Of a DNA stretch of 64,000 nucleotides, positions 49,185-61,080 are shown piece by piece. Numbering within the stretch: the first letter of the stretch is position 1; each line of letters starts with the position of its first letter. The notes under the pieces were generated by a model that was given only the letters and a program-made list of their open reading frames with translations, was not told the origin of the DNA and searched no databases. The stretch covers positions 558,001-622,000 of the forward strand of contig JANUWF010002356.1 in NCBI GenBank assembly GCA_026120185.1, written 5' to 3'. This DNA is from Voacanga thouarsii (taxonomy: Eukaryota; Streptophyta; Magnoliopsida; Gentianales; Apocynaceae). A program made the position numbers and the translations under genes.

Positions 49185-51500
49185 CACTTTTTATGGGATT
49201 ATTCACTTATTTTATTTTATTTATTTAAGTGATATTTGGATGTCAAATCTAGATATGAATATTATTCTATATACCAAGATTCTTGTTTTGTTACAAGAAG
49301 AATGATTTATAATCTCACAAATAAAAAACAAAATTTAAATACGTAGTTTATATATAAAAAAAAAATCCCACTATTGTTTTCTCTTGTCTTCTCTCTTAAT
49401 CCCAATCCAAACATATCCTGAAATATATGACAAAATATATGGAAGTTGGTGTACAAATCTAACAAAGAACAAGTGCTTGAAATCAGTTGCTACATGCTAG
49501 CATTGGAATTTCCTAATGTACAAATAGAGAAATGTTGAATTGGTTTGCTTAATGCTTTGTGCAAAAAGGAAGGACAGCCGTAATGTCACGCTCTGTGTTT
49601 GGGATCCGGAAACGTAACTATGAATTTGACAATACTCACGGTTAATTACTTAGCTGTTGTCCTCATTAGGCCAAAATAGATATCCCAAGTAACATTTAGT
49701 TTTCATACCGGCGCTGGTCCGTCGTCCTCGTTAGGTCAAAATAAATATTCCAAGTAGCATTTAATTTTCATTTTAGTTTCCATACTAGAGATTGGTTACC
49801 TTCTATGATATCAAATGTCAGATTTCATGCCCGTGGACCTGGAAGGGTAACTATGAACCTGATAGCGTCCACGATCAATTACTTGACTGTTGTTCTCGTT
49901 GAACTAAAATAAATATCTTAAATTAACAATAGGTATTTAGATATATTCTTATATACCATTGGTAATTTTCATTTTAATCTAATGTGAAATTGGCACATCA
50001 CACGTACGCCTAAAGAACGAAGAGAGCCGTCGAAGTCACGGCGGCGGTGGAGGCTGGACTTGGACAAGGGGACCGCAGAAGCACCAGGTCAAGTGGGCTA
50101 CACCTCTTTAGTCAGATTCCTTCGGAAAACTTAAGCTACCCTCAGCTCCTAAGACCTCAAAGTGGACCCAATGAATGATCATGGACCCAAGTTGCCGCCA
50201 GCATAGAGCCAACGAGTGTCAAGCTTTGAAGGCTCACAGTGTCTTCCCGTAAATGAGAAAAGAAAAACCCATGAAAATAAAAAGACGAATCCACCGACCT
50301 TATCATGAAATGTCCAATCCAATTTCAAGATCGTCCCCTTTTTGCATGTTCTTTGGTCTCCTTGATTCATGACTTCAATTAGTCATTCAAATCCAATTCT
50401 CTTTGTTTGATCATGATAATGGTTGTTGGCACATCATTTTTGATTTGTCACCATCCAAAGTTTTGCAATATGGATTCCAGGAGAGAACCTACAATTCTGA
50501 AGTTGAATTCTTGAAGATGCCCACAAAAGAATTACCAGCAGTGATTCTTGGTAGAGAGGTTATGAAACTGCTTGAAGACTTGATACAGAGGGTAACAAGC
50601 TGCAAGCATTTTGAGCAGGCAGCTGAAATGGATAATGGAACAGTGGATAACACAAGAAATTCTGCTGCATCAACTTGGCTGGCCTTTTAGCTGGGCATTT
50701 TGCCAATTGCCAAAGTTGAACCTTTTCAGACTTACTTCCAAAGGTCCCCTTCTGCTTTCAGGATTTGATTCTTCCATGTTGTCTTCAATTTGAACATCCC
50801 AAGAGGTCAAAATTTTGATTAGAGGAGGGCCATTGTATCAGATAATATCAGGTTTAAAGAGGATTCTACACTATTACTAAGGAACAGTGAGTCTTGAGGA
50901 GGAATTGAATGGTTCAATGTATCTAGTAAGAAGAGCCTTTGACGCAATGACTTGGAAGCTTTGATGGTTACCCAACTAAATTACCATATTCCTATTTTGT
51001 ATTGCTTATTGGGTTTGCTAATAGCAGTATATTCCTGAGTAATGTTCTGTCTTAATATGGTATGGAAGGCTCTTGGTTAGGCATTATACTGCTGTTCACC
51101 ATAAAAGGGCATATCCCTATCCCTATCCCTGTCCCTATCTAGGGACCGGCCGCTGTTTGTCTTGTGGTTGTGGGAAATTCTTATATGTATCTAGTGCACT
51201 AGTATTGATACATTGAGATGTTATACTATATATTGATAAAATTGTACATAATATTTGATATATAACAAATGTTGCAGATGGTACAATATATCAATGCATC
51301 CTGTGCATGTGCACCGGGTGTATATAAGAATTTCCGTTGTTGTTCTTCTGTGTTCTTCGTGTCCTCATTTTGTCGGATTCTTGTAGTGATCTCATTTTCT
51401 TGGAGGGGCGAGGGCAATGAACGAATCAGGATAAAGGGAACCAAAACGTTTCCTACGCAATCAAATAATCAGTCCCTCTCTCTCTCTCTGTGTCTCTTTA
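49185..51500. other. Spacer without a supportable gene
   Basis: Contains diverged copies of a sequence built on GTAACTATGAA, TTAATTACTT and TGTTGTCCTCATT at about 49583-49700 and 49826-49930, with a partial copy at 49700-49800. These are probably pieces of an old LTR or other repeat. A 95-codon frame at 50403-50690 has no recognised family. A short CCCTAT array lies at about 51113-51140. The last 250 bp is the promoter of the next gene. Confidence 0.45.
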
Positions 51501-51505
51501 TGGCA

Positions 51506-51515
51506 TTTTATATAG
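51506..51515 (+). promoter_or_regulatory. Candidate TATA box of the DUF4408/DUF761 gene
   Basis: TTTTATATAG lies 118 bp upstream of the start codon, after a CT-rich tract at 51476-51493 typical of plant core promoters. A start near 51540 would give a leader of about 90 bp. Confidence 0.55.
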
Positions 51516-51632
51516 GAGGCAACAGGCCCCTCCACACTCCTACCTACTCCACTCCTAGCTAAAGCAGCCTTCTTTCTCATTACCTGAAAGAAGAACACAC
51601 ACAGCTAAAGACTTCTTTTCAATAAAAAATTC

Positions 51633-52223
51633 ATGGACAAATTCAAGAAGTCTCAAATTCTGAAACTATTTCTCATTGTTACACTTCTCATCATCACTCC
51701 TCTGCTCTCTCAGTCATTGAGGCCGCCATATCTTTACTTTGTTTTCAATCTTCTCATTATTGCACTAGGTGCTGAGGCTGGCCTTCTTTCCTTTATGTTT
51801 AAAGCTGCAGAAGAGAAGAAAGTTCCTGCTACTGCTGCTCCAAAACCCGTTGTTATTTCAGAGGAAGCTCCTAGAAAAGAAGAGTCTGCCTCTAGCAATG
51901 TTGATGCAGTGCTTGAACCAGACCCTATCAAGAAAAAACCTAAGGTGGTTGAAAAATCTCATTCGGAGAAGATTGTTACTGCTTTCATGGTGAACAAAGC
52001 TGTGAAGAAATGCCCTTCTACACCAAGCCTCTTTTTTATTGGGAGTGGTGAGACAGAAGCAGAAGAGTTTGTTCACGACGATGACCAAGAGGAGGTTGGG
52101 GATCCTGGACAGGAGTTATTTCAAAAAGCTGAGACATTCATTGGAAACTTCTACAAGCAGTTGAAAATGCAGAGGGAAGAATCGTGGAAGAAGATTCATG
52201 GCTTTTACCAAAAAGCCTTTTGA
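51633..52223 (+). CDS. DUF4408/DUF761 (cotton-fibre-expressed type) membrane protein, 196 aa
   Basis: Plant-specific family of unknown biochemical function; members are often stress- or fibre-expressed. Single exon with no introns. The N-terminus has two hydrophobic segments (ILKLFLIVTLLIITPLL and YFVFNLLIIALGAEAGLLSF), as in DUF4408. A charged Lys/Glu/Pro linker follows. The C-terminal DUF761 motif is present: ELFQKAETFIGNFYKQLKMQ followed by REESWKKI. The protein is likely membrane-anchored with a cytosolic tail. The start is the first ATG after the presumed leader, and no in-frame upstream ATG is seen. No sign of decay. Confidence 0.9.
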   Translation: MDKFKKSQILKLFLIVTLLIITPLLSQSLRPPYLYFVFNLLIIALGAEAGLLSFMFKAAEEKKVPATAAPKPVVISEEAPRKEESASSNVDAVLEPDPIKKKPKVVEKSHSEKIVTAFMVNKAVKKCPSTPSLFFIGSGETEAEEFVHDDDQEEVGDPGQELFQKAETFIGNFYKQLKMQREESWKKIHGFYQKAF

Positions 52224-54282
52224 GCACCTCATATGTGTATTTTTCCAACCATTTGTCTCTACTTCTTAGTCTTCTTTTTACTGCAGAGTTCTGAAAATTT
52301 GGTTTCTGGGATTCATCATTCTCATTCTGTAAATTTGTGGTGGGGTGTGGGAATATATCATTCAAAATAACCATGCTTCTCCATAACTTAGGTTATCGGT
52401 CTGCTACCATTACTTGTCAAATGGTCACAATTCTTGCTTTCCTGGGAGAGGTGGCCATTTAGTCCTTCGAGCTATAGTGAGAGAACTCACATATAATATA
52501 AGATATGATGGGTTTGTGTATGTACAGAGTAACTACATGAATTTAGACACATCTGCCACAGGTTATGTTTGTGGTTGATGCTGTTATCTAATTTGCTATA
52601 CTTTCGATCTTCAGTTTAGTTTTTCCCTTAAACTTGTGATTAATGGGAACAGTTGATGCTGTCTGCAACTTGGGACCAATCCAAATGATGAAAAAACAAA
52701 CAAAAATCATCATCACTTCATGATTTAAGTTAAGGCTGCTGCAGGAATAGGTCGACTTCTTGTAAAAAGTCACGAAATGATTGATCAAGTTCACTGAATA
52801 GGTGGCTGCTCACCGTGCAACTGCTGCATGGCGCAGTCACGTATACTGTTTGGGCTTAATTAGCACATTCTTCTTTGTAATGATCACTCCAATGGTTATT
52901 AGGTAGCAAACGAAACATGAAGGTTGCAGGAAAAGAAAACAAAAATTCCCATCGTTTTAGCAGACGTATCAAGCAGGATAATAACACCAAAAATTACATA
53001 ATTGGAGAGTTATTCCAATGGAGATAAGTCAGATCCTGTAAGGTCTGTAATGGTATCAATACCATGACAGAGATTTCCATATTTGGTAAATTGTCCTACT
53101 TTAATTTACATTTACCAAATACTCGGTCACACGCCCTTCTTTCGGATCTTTATTTTTAAGATTTTATGTCCATTTAACATCAAGACGAGCAACATTTCTT
53201 ACCAAATATAATTGAATAGTTGCTAACTGATTTCCCTAACGAATCTTTTCCGATTCATGAATCAAGAACCAAATAGGCAGCAGGCTCTTGCATATTGGAC
53301 TGATATACTCAGGAGGAAGAGTTGGCAGCAATGTTCTGATCATAACTGCATTGATTTCTTTGAATCTTGAAAAAAGGTGAAGCCCTTTACCTTTTCTACT
53401 TAGTGGTCGTCACCCAAAAACAGGGATAAAAGACTTTTCACTTTTCATGCTTCGATGTTCAAATCAAATTCCATTTGTGTTGTGTTCTGTGGCTTGTGAT
53501 GCTCCATGAAACCCTTCAAAAAGAGAGTGCTTACGCAGCACTTATCTATGCTCTTCTTTTCAGTTTTTCCCTTGTTTCTGGCACCTGATGTTTGTGGAGG
53601 GCTGCCAACATTTTGCAGGTAGGCACTCCCTTCCGTTTCATTTGATTTTTTCTGATTTGGTGGTTAGTTTAAAAGGAACGAGGCTGTCACTTTGGCCCAA
53701 GGTCAAGAAATGCAGATCCATTAGCCATTCACAGGGCCTTGGAGGGAGATGGGCCAAGAATTGCTTTTGAGGTTTGTTTTTGACAACTCCGGCTATGAAT
53801 ATGATCCAGTCATACATTAATTTTATACATAGGGATCTTCTGCTGGCTATTTGTACGATTTAATGTTGTGTACATAGTTAAGTGAACATGGGAATAGATG
53901 TTGGCAGAAAGGACCTCAAGAACATGCAAGCAAAAGATGCTTTCTTGATTCATTAATCTTTGCTAATCAGCAAACAAATATCTGCTCTGCAGTTTCAGTC
54001 TAAAATACATCTTTCATGGCTGCCCAAACAAAGGCATGCTCTCCTACTCCAGCTGCTATATGCATTTTTATATGCTAAACCTATAGAAAAACCAAATTGA
54101 AAGGATATAAAACCAGTAGGCAACCAAGAAGAACAAAAAGAAATGGGCAATATTTCAGGGTTGATTAGACTTCCGAACATGAAACCATCCAGCAGTTCAT
54201 CTGTCATCTGCATTATTACATCTTTTATACTAAAAGCTCAACTAAGGAACTTGAAGCCCTGAACACTTCCTGTTGGCACAGA
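52224..54282. other. Spacer between the DUF4408 gene and the GT61 pair
   Basis: The 3' flank of the DUF4408 gene and ordinary intergenic sequence. The only open frames are short and lack family resemblance or gene structure. Confidence 0.5.
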
Positions 54283-56248
54283 ATGAAGGAGTCAAAGAAA
54301 CTGGCCTGCAGCCCAGCTTTGCTGATCTCCTCGCTTATTGTTTTACCATTGGTTTACAGTGTAGTTTTTCAGATTGATCAATGTAAGTTCTCTTCCCTGT
54401 CATCTAATGGATTGTCTGTTGTAAAGTTTACCTTGTGTAAAGATTTTCGAACTCATGATGCATCCCTTTTATTTTGGTTGGTTTTGTGTTCCTGAAACAT
54501 GGTAGGGATCCTATATTTAGCAAACTGGGGTGGCACAGGAAATGTGCAAGAATCTGTTAAGTTTCTTCTGAGAAAGCTAGTAAGAGGTTCGTTTATTGTC
54601 CTTAAGCTTCATGGACTTGGTATTTATTCTTAAGTAATCAAAGCATTTATCTTATTGTTCCTCAGTTAGTTCCTGTCATTATAGCTTTGTATGCACGGAA
54701 AAACAAACAAATAGGCACATATCAGTGGAACAATATGCAATTTAAAGAAGCAGAACATGAGTTGATATACTCGTGATTTCGGTTTGAGAATTGCAGTATT
54801 ATACATCTGCTTTTTAAGTCCTCATAAGGAATGTACCCGAAAATCCTTTAAAAGTCTATCAGAGAACTCCCTTTTCTTGCAAAGGATTGTTCTTTTTTAT
54901 GCTTTTCAACCAGAATCATGAATCACTAGATTTAGATGATGGCACAGATATCCTGCGTATTCTTTTGTGTTGGCATACAGATTTTGCCACACATTCTTGC
55001 TTGCTTTTTAGTGCTCGTGATATGTGAATTCAGAATTTCTACCAAAAAATTTCCTTTTGATGGTCCTCAGAATATCTTATTAAGGGAAGTTGATACATAC
55101 AAGCAGGAGAGGATCAGAGACGGCTTGAAGGTACAGGATTTGCTTGCCTGTATGATGTGCATTCTAATATCTATATTTCCAGTAAAGAAGCCAGGATCGA
55201 TACCAGTGCACAGAAAATTTACATACATTCTGATCAAACATTCCGTCAAGAAGAAGCTCAGCCATATGCATTAAAAGGAGATCAGACGGCTATGGCCTTG
55301 GTTAAGCCTGTATCAATACAAGTTGGAAACATTACTCCACCATGTTGTGGTTACACACATGATGTGCCGGCTGTGGTTTTCTCATCGGGAGGCTTTGTAG
55401 GAAACATATTCCATGAAATCAATGATATCATCATTCCCTTGTTCATTACATCTTATCATTTCAGGTCCAATGTGAGATTTGTGGTTACTGATTTCCAGCT
55501 TTGGTTCATCAACAGATACAAGAAAATATTTTCCGGGTTGTCTCACTATGAGGTTATTGATGTGCCATCCAATGGAAGCGTCCATTGCTTTCCCGGAGCA
55601 GTAGTAGGACTAAAGTACCACGGCAATTTGGCCTTAAATGCCAGTGACATTCCTGGACGTTATTCCATGTTGAAATTCAGGCAATTCCTCACAAAATCAT
55701 ATAATTTCAAGATAAAGCATGTGTCTCAGATTGAAAAGCCTGTACTGCTTCTTATATCTCGTACAAAAAGAAGAACAATCGTGAATCAGGAGGAGGTAGT
55801 GTACATGATGCAGGAATTAGGCTTTCAAGTAATTATTGTAATGCCAAAGAAAATGTTAGATTTGGACAAATTTGCTCATGCAGTGAACTTGTGCAGTGTT
55901 ATGGTAGGAGTTCATGGTGCTGGACTAACAAATGAGCTCTTCTTGCCTAACGGGGCAGTTATGGTACAGGTGGTTCCATTAGCTCTTGACTGGGCTGCAA
56001 ATGCTTACTATGGTGCACCAGCTCATGACATGGGTTTGCAATACTTGGAATACAAAATTGAACCTGATGAGAGCTCACTCTACTACCTGTATGGCCCGGA
56101 TGATCCCATAATAGCAGATCCAGAATCCATAGCAGCAAAGGGTTATCGTGCTTTCAGGGAGGTGTATCTTGAAAAGCAGAATGTGCGGATTAATGTTGCA
56201 AGGTTTAGGAAGACCCTTGCTGGAGCTATGGAACTTATTGGACACTAA
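54283..56248 (+). CDS. GT61 family glycosyltransferase (copy A), 440 aa
   Basis: Type II membrane protein of glycosyltransferase family 61. Plant members are Golgi xylosyl-, arabinosyl- or N-acetylglucosaminyltransferases acting on cell-wall xylan or N-glycans; the substrate here is not predictable. Exons 54283-54382, 54506-54586 and 55107-56248 join in frame (1323 nt). Residues about 10-30 form a membrane anchor. The stem is short, then comes LVRGEDQRRLEGTGFAC at the exon 2-3 junction. The catalytic domain has GGFVGNIFHEINDIIIPLF (about 155-173) and HGAGLTNELFLP (about 330-341), both family signatures. The splice choice for exon 3 (CAAGCAG before GAGAGG) is supported because the tandem paralogue uses the same boundary. 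No damage was seen. Copy B lies 2 kb downstream in the same orientation. Confidence 0.9.
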
Positions 56249-56308
56249 ACTATTCCTCTAAACAGAAGAAACTACTGGGATAAGTTTTTTACCCTATGTT
56301 TGGTTCAC

Positions 56309-56361
56309 AAAGGAGGGGGGAGGGGGAGAGGGAGGAGGAGGAGGAGGAGGAAGAGGAGGGG
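56309..56361 (+). repeat. Purine-only GGA/GGGGA tract
   Basis: About 50 bases of G and A only, with G runs of 6, 5, 3 and 4 and an AGG array, 60 bp after the GT61-A stop. It could form G-quadruplex or triplex DNA, or be a simple repeat in the 3' UTR. Confidence 0.7.
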
Positions 56362-58218
56362 TCGGAGAACTTTTACTTCTATCCCTCCTCTTCCATTTTA
56401 TTTAATTAGAGTGGAAATAAAATAAATGACAAATATTCTTTTGATTTATATCTTTGGACAAACTGTTTTTCTAATGTGGAAGGAGAGAGCTCCTCCTAAT
56501 TTACTTTCCTTTTGTCTTTCTTTCTTAATCAAATTATCCATTTACGTCCACTTTTATGTTTCCTCCTCTTTTCCTCTCTCTTTTTCTCCCAACCAAACAT
56601 TGTGTTAAGTTACATCCAATGAAAAGTCTCTTAAAAACCATTGACTTCTTTTTTCTACTGAAAAGAACACATTTACAGCTGGAATTTGAAACCACCACTA
56701 CTACATCCTCATTGAAAGTTGTTTCAAGGAGTATTATTTCCTTAGAAATTGCATGAAATTTTGCTTCTACGATTTTTTCTGGTAGGAGTCAATAGTATGC
56801 CCGTGTCCTAGAGCACTGACATCGCAATCTATGCAACTTTGATATCTATGTGGTTCTTCTTATTTTGTATACCAAAACAAGGTGCTAGAGTGTGAAGCTT
56901 CTATCAGGAAAGTAACAGATCATTTTTAGCATGTGAGATTTCAAACTACTGATGTGGAAATATCTTTTCTTCATTTCTAAGTGATTATCAAATCCCTGAT
57001 TCTGCTTCAGTTCCGTTCTAATATTACTGAGAAAGCAAAATAAGCATTCAACTCAGACTCATTGACACGATAAAATTTGCCCCTTTTCTATGTTCATACG
57101 TTGATTTGGATGAACTTTCTTTGTAATTTGGTTGACACTTCAAGAAATCACTGCTTTTAGGTGACAAAGCTGCAGTTGCTGTATGTGGAACGGTAATATT
57201 GGTTAGTTCTGGCAAGCTGCCATGAATTTTTACTTCAAATTAAACCCCCTTTGAAAAGACAAGTTTAAAAAAAAAAAAAACTTCTGGTGAGGCCTTTCAA
57301 TTCAGAGCTGTAATTAAAAATGTGTAGTTGGTAACTAATTCCAAAGGTAGCCAGAAGATTTTGAAGTCGAAGTCACCGAGCTTGTTTATGCCTCCCATAC
57401 TTAACGATATCTTGATTGAGATATTCTAACAAATAAGATGGTATCAGAATCAAGAAATGCATATCATGCACTTGTCTTTTGTATATTGGAATCAAAATTT
57501 GGGCCCTGTTAGGCTCTTAAAAATTGGAACGATGAAAATGACATCTCTGGTTCTTGGTTGGGATAGCTATTGTTATGCATTTCAGGACTGCAAATTAACT
57601 AAAGGCTTTCCACAAAGAGAGTTGCCTGAATCTGCCCCTAAATCATCCTCACCTCTGTTAAACTAGACTGCCTTTCTTCCCTCTTTTTTCTGGCCCAAAA
57701 AGATGTATTCGATTGAGCACTTGAAATTTGTATTATTGAGATTAGGATAATCCTTTTACTATCTAGATTAGTATCTTGGAGGTAATCTTATCTAAATTAT
57801 GGTCTCTTCCTTCTTCCTGTTATGTGTTCACACCTATCACAACAAGAAGTTAAGTATGATTTGATAATAATTTTAGTAAGATTTAACTCGTTTAGAAAAA
57901 TTTCATCATCAATCATTACATCGAAGAAGCAGCCAAGCATGTAGCCACCACTCAAAGAAGATGCCGTTCAATAGCAACCAAAATAGCTTTAGGAAAATAG
58001 CTTAAATTTCCCAATCATCATTTAATATAATAAATATACCCATCGCGAGAAAACTAGGACCATTGTAAGGGGAAATGACATGACATGAAAACAAAAAATG
58101 ACAAAGTGTGTCACGCAAGTAGACATTTCAAGTTTTCTACTGAAAATGATTCTTTTCTAGAGGTTTTCTTGCAAGTGCTGGTCCTTCTCTTGCAAGCAGT
58201 GTTATCGATCAGTGAAGG
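56362..58218. other. Spacer between the two GT61 genes
   Basis: Non-coding sequence with a poly-A run near 57270. A 69-codon frame at 57457-57666 has no family resemblance. Confidence 0.5.
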
Positions 58219-60525
58219 ATGAAGAAGCCCGGAAGGGTGATCATCCGTTTGACACACATAATCTGCTTCCTTATTCCTCTCATTGTGCTTATTCAAGATC
58301 TTTATGGATTAAAGGCCCTGCCATTTTATCAAAGTAAAGTTGTCTTTTTTGTCACATCTAGGGTGATTTTGATTTTTTTTCCCCCCTTGATTCTGTTGTG
58401 CTTCTTCCGTTGTCTTTCTGATTTGTTGATACTTTTTTTTTTGTTGGTCATTGGAAAATTGACAGGAGTACAACAAGACTATAGTTGGCAACTAAGCAGC
58501 GTTGAAGATGCTGAATCCAGTGAAGTGCAGGAGGCCAAACCACTTAGTAGTGGGGGCACAGAAGCTGATGAAACACTACTGCAAGATCCTGATTCAGGGG
58601 AAGCAAGTCACCACAGCAGCAAGCTCAGTGAAACGATTGAAGTGCAGGGGTCGAAACCACACAGTTTCGATAGCAGAGTGGTCGATGCAACAACTATTCA
58701 AGAACACAAGTCAAGTCAAGTAAGTCTGTTCAACCAAACAATAGAAGTGCAGGATTCCAGCCAACAGAGTCTTGGAAGCGGAATAGTTGATGAAACTCTA
58801 CAAGATCATGAGTCCAGGCAAGCAAGTAGCAGCAGCAGAGAGTTCAAGGAAGGAACTGAAGTCAAGGAGTCCAAGCCACAAAGACTCGGAAGCATAGAAA
58901 CTGAAGAAACTCTACGGGAGTCCAGGAAAGCACATCAGAACAGCAGAGAGTCCAGTGAAACAGTAAGCAGAGAAGAAGAAGAGTTCAGTCAACTTACTAA
59001 AAGCAGCAGAGAGCTCAATGAAACAATTGAAGAGAGGAGGCTCGAGAAACTGAGCTTCAGCAAAGAAGGGGTGAATGGGACAGTAAAGCTGCAAGAATCC
59101 GAGCAACTAATCAGAAAGGTCCACGAAGCAATAGGAGGACAGGAATCCAGGCAACCTAGTCTCATCAACAGAGAGGGCAAGAACATGATAAAAGAGCATG
59201 ACTCCAGGGAATCCCTTTTCACAAGATTAGTGAGAGGTTTGCTCTTCTCCTGTTTTGTGATTAGTGCTATTTAACATCTCTGTTCTGTTTAGTAGGTTGC
59301 TTGCCTCCAACTACTATCAACTAACTGCAAGATTCGATGCAAACAAACAGGGGAAGATCGAACCAAGCTTGAAGCCACAGGCTTTGCGTGTGATACCGCT
59401 ATTCATTCTGTTGTTTGTGTCACAAATAATCCCACAACGATTGACATGGCCACAATGACAGTGCACATTCAAGCAGATCAAACTGTTGAACCTAATCATA
59501 CTGTTGTTCGGCCTTATGCCAGGCAAGAAGATGAAGATCTTCTCAGAACTATCAGACCAGTGAATATTTTCCACGGAAACACAACGCCACCAGCTTGTCA
59601 ACGCAACCACGATGTCCCTGCTGTGATCTTCTCATCTAGTGGCTTCACAGGAAATTTGTTCCACGAATTCAATGAAATCATCATCCCTTTGTTCATCACC
59701 ACTTACCATTTCCAGTCTCGTGTTCAATTTATTCTCATCGATTACAAGCCCACATTCGTAAACAAATATAAAAGCCTAATGTCAAGGTTGTCCTCGTACG
59801 AAGTCATAAATCCAGCTACAAATCCTAGTGTTCATTGTTTTTCAGGGGCAGTGGCTGGGCTCAAGTTTCATGACAATGTAGTTTTGAACTCGAGTGACAT
59901 TCCAGGCGGCTACACCATGCACAGCTTCAGGCAATTCCTTAGACGAACATATAGTTTGAAGATCATCAATGTGTCAGAGATTAAAAGACCAAAACTGATG
60001 CTTATATCCCGCCGTGGAACGAGAAGGTTTGTGAATGAAGCTCAGATGGTTAGGATGATGAAAGATTTAGGCTTTGAAGTCATTGTTGCCACGAAACCGG
60101 ATAGAATGTCCAACTTGAACAAATTTGCCAGGGTGGTAAACTCATGCAGCGTTCTGGTTGGGACTCATGGTGCTGGCCTTTCAAACGAACTGTTCTTGCC
60201 AGACGGTGCTGTAATTGTGCAAGTAGAACCACTGGGACTGGAATGGCCATCGGCCGTCTACTACGGCGATCCGGTTGAGGCCATGGGAGTGCATTACTTG
60301 CGGTATAAAATCGAACCAGAGGAGAGCACACTTTTGCATATTTACGGAAGAAACCACCCAGCAATTACAGATCCTGGATCCTTTTTTGCTCGGGGATACC
60401 AAGCTTTTCGTGCTGTGTACCTAGACCAGCAAAATATTAAGGTCAATCTTGTTAGGTTTAGGGGGACACTTCTTGAAGCACTCAGACTTACCGGATTCTC
60501 AACCTCACAAAACAGTAATCCTTAG
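58219..60525 (+). CDS. GT61 family glycosyltransferase (copy B) with long Ser/Glu-rich spacer, 686 aa
   Basis: Paralogue of copy A. Exons 58219-58333, 58466-59236 and 59351-60525 join in frame (2061 nt). The membrane anchor (IIRLTHIICFLIPLIVLIQ) is in exon 1. Exon 2 encodes about 255 hydrophilic residues rich in Ser, Glu, Gln and Lys. These contain loose repeats on ETIEVQ..S, followed by Ser-rich and VDET-type words. The catalytic domain starts with LVRGEDRTKLEATGFACD and has SGFTGNLFHEFNEIIIPLF and HGAGLSNELFLP (about 568-579). GT61 proteins are normally about 400-550 residues, so the spacer is unusual; copy A lacks it. Intron 1 (58334-58465, 132 nt) is T-rich with good splice sites. It is also stop-free and frame-neutral, so a retained-intron isoform is possible. 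Confidence 0.88.
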
Positions 60526-61080
60526 CTTTTAAACCTTCAGCAAAGTAGCTGTCTGTGTTGATGCTGGTCTGTAAAGCAATAAGCCAATGATTTTTTTATG
60601 AATATTCTGGGTTGATGCTGTTCTGTAAAGCAATAAGCCAACGATTTTTTATGAACATTCTGGTTGCCTGCTGAGCCTCACTATAAACTGCTGATTTTAC
60701 AAGATTCAATTAACAGAAATAACATCTGGACATCCCAAAAAATATCCTCTTATACTTTTCATATCATACTGGGTCTCGTATCGCTATATGCTGCTTCTTA
60801 GAGCTTATATGCCAACTGATTAGTATGCATACCTGACACGAGTAAAAAACTGGATCCTGCACATTGTGCAGCTTCATGTTCATTTTCTTAGCAAGAATTA
60901 TGCCATTACTAATCTCAGTATTCACAGACAGGACATTATTACACACAGAAAAGTAATTGAAAATAAAATGCAAAAGCAATAGTACAGATCTAATGCAGGG
61001 AATCCTTTACAATTCCCCACACCTAAAAAGGCCAGGCACACAACATTTTTAATGTTTTCAATTGCTTTATACACAGACCG

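Noticed and set aside
50403..50690. 95-codon frame between copia-3 and the DUF4408 gene
   Set aside because: No family recognised, no clear promoter or splice context. It could be a remnant, but evidence is too thin to call a gene.
51113..51140. CCCTAT repeats as an interstitial telomere
   Set aside because: The unit is not the plant telomere unit CCCTAAA and only a few imperfect copies are present.
55157..56248. Treating the GT61-A open frame from 55157 as the whole gene
   Set aside because: It begins at a GTG inside exon 3; upstream exons with the membrane anchor and the LVRGED junction are present and join in frame.
58219..59274. Treating 58219-59274 as a separate 351-codon gene
   Set aside because: It is exons 1-2 plus an unspliced, frame-neutral intron of GT61 copy B; the membrane anchor and junction continue into the catalytic exon.
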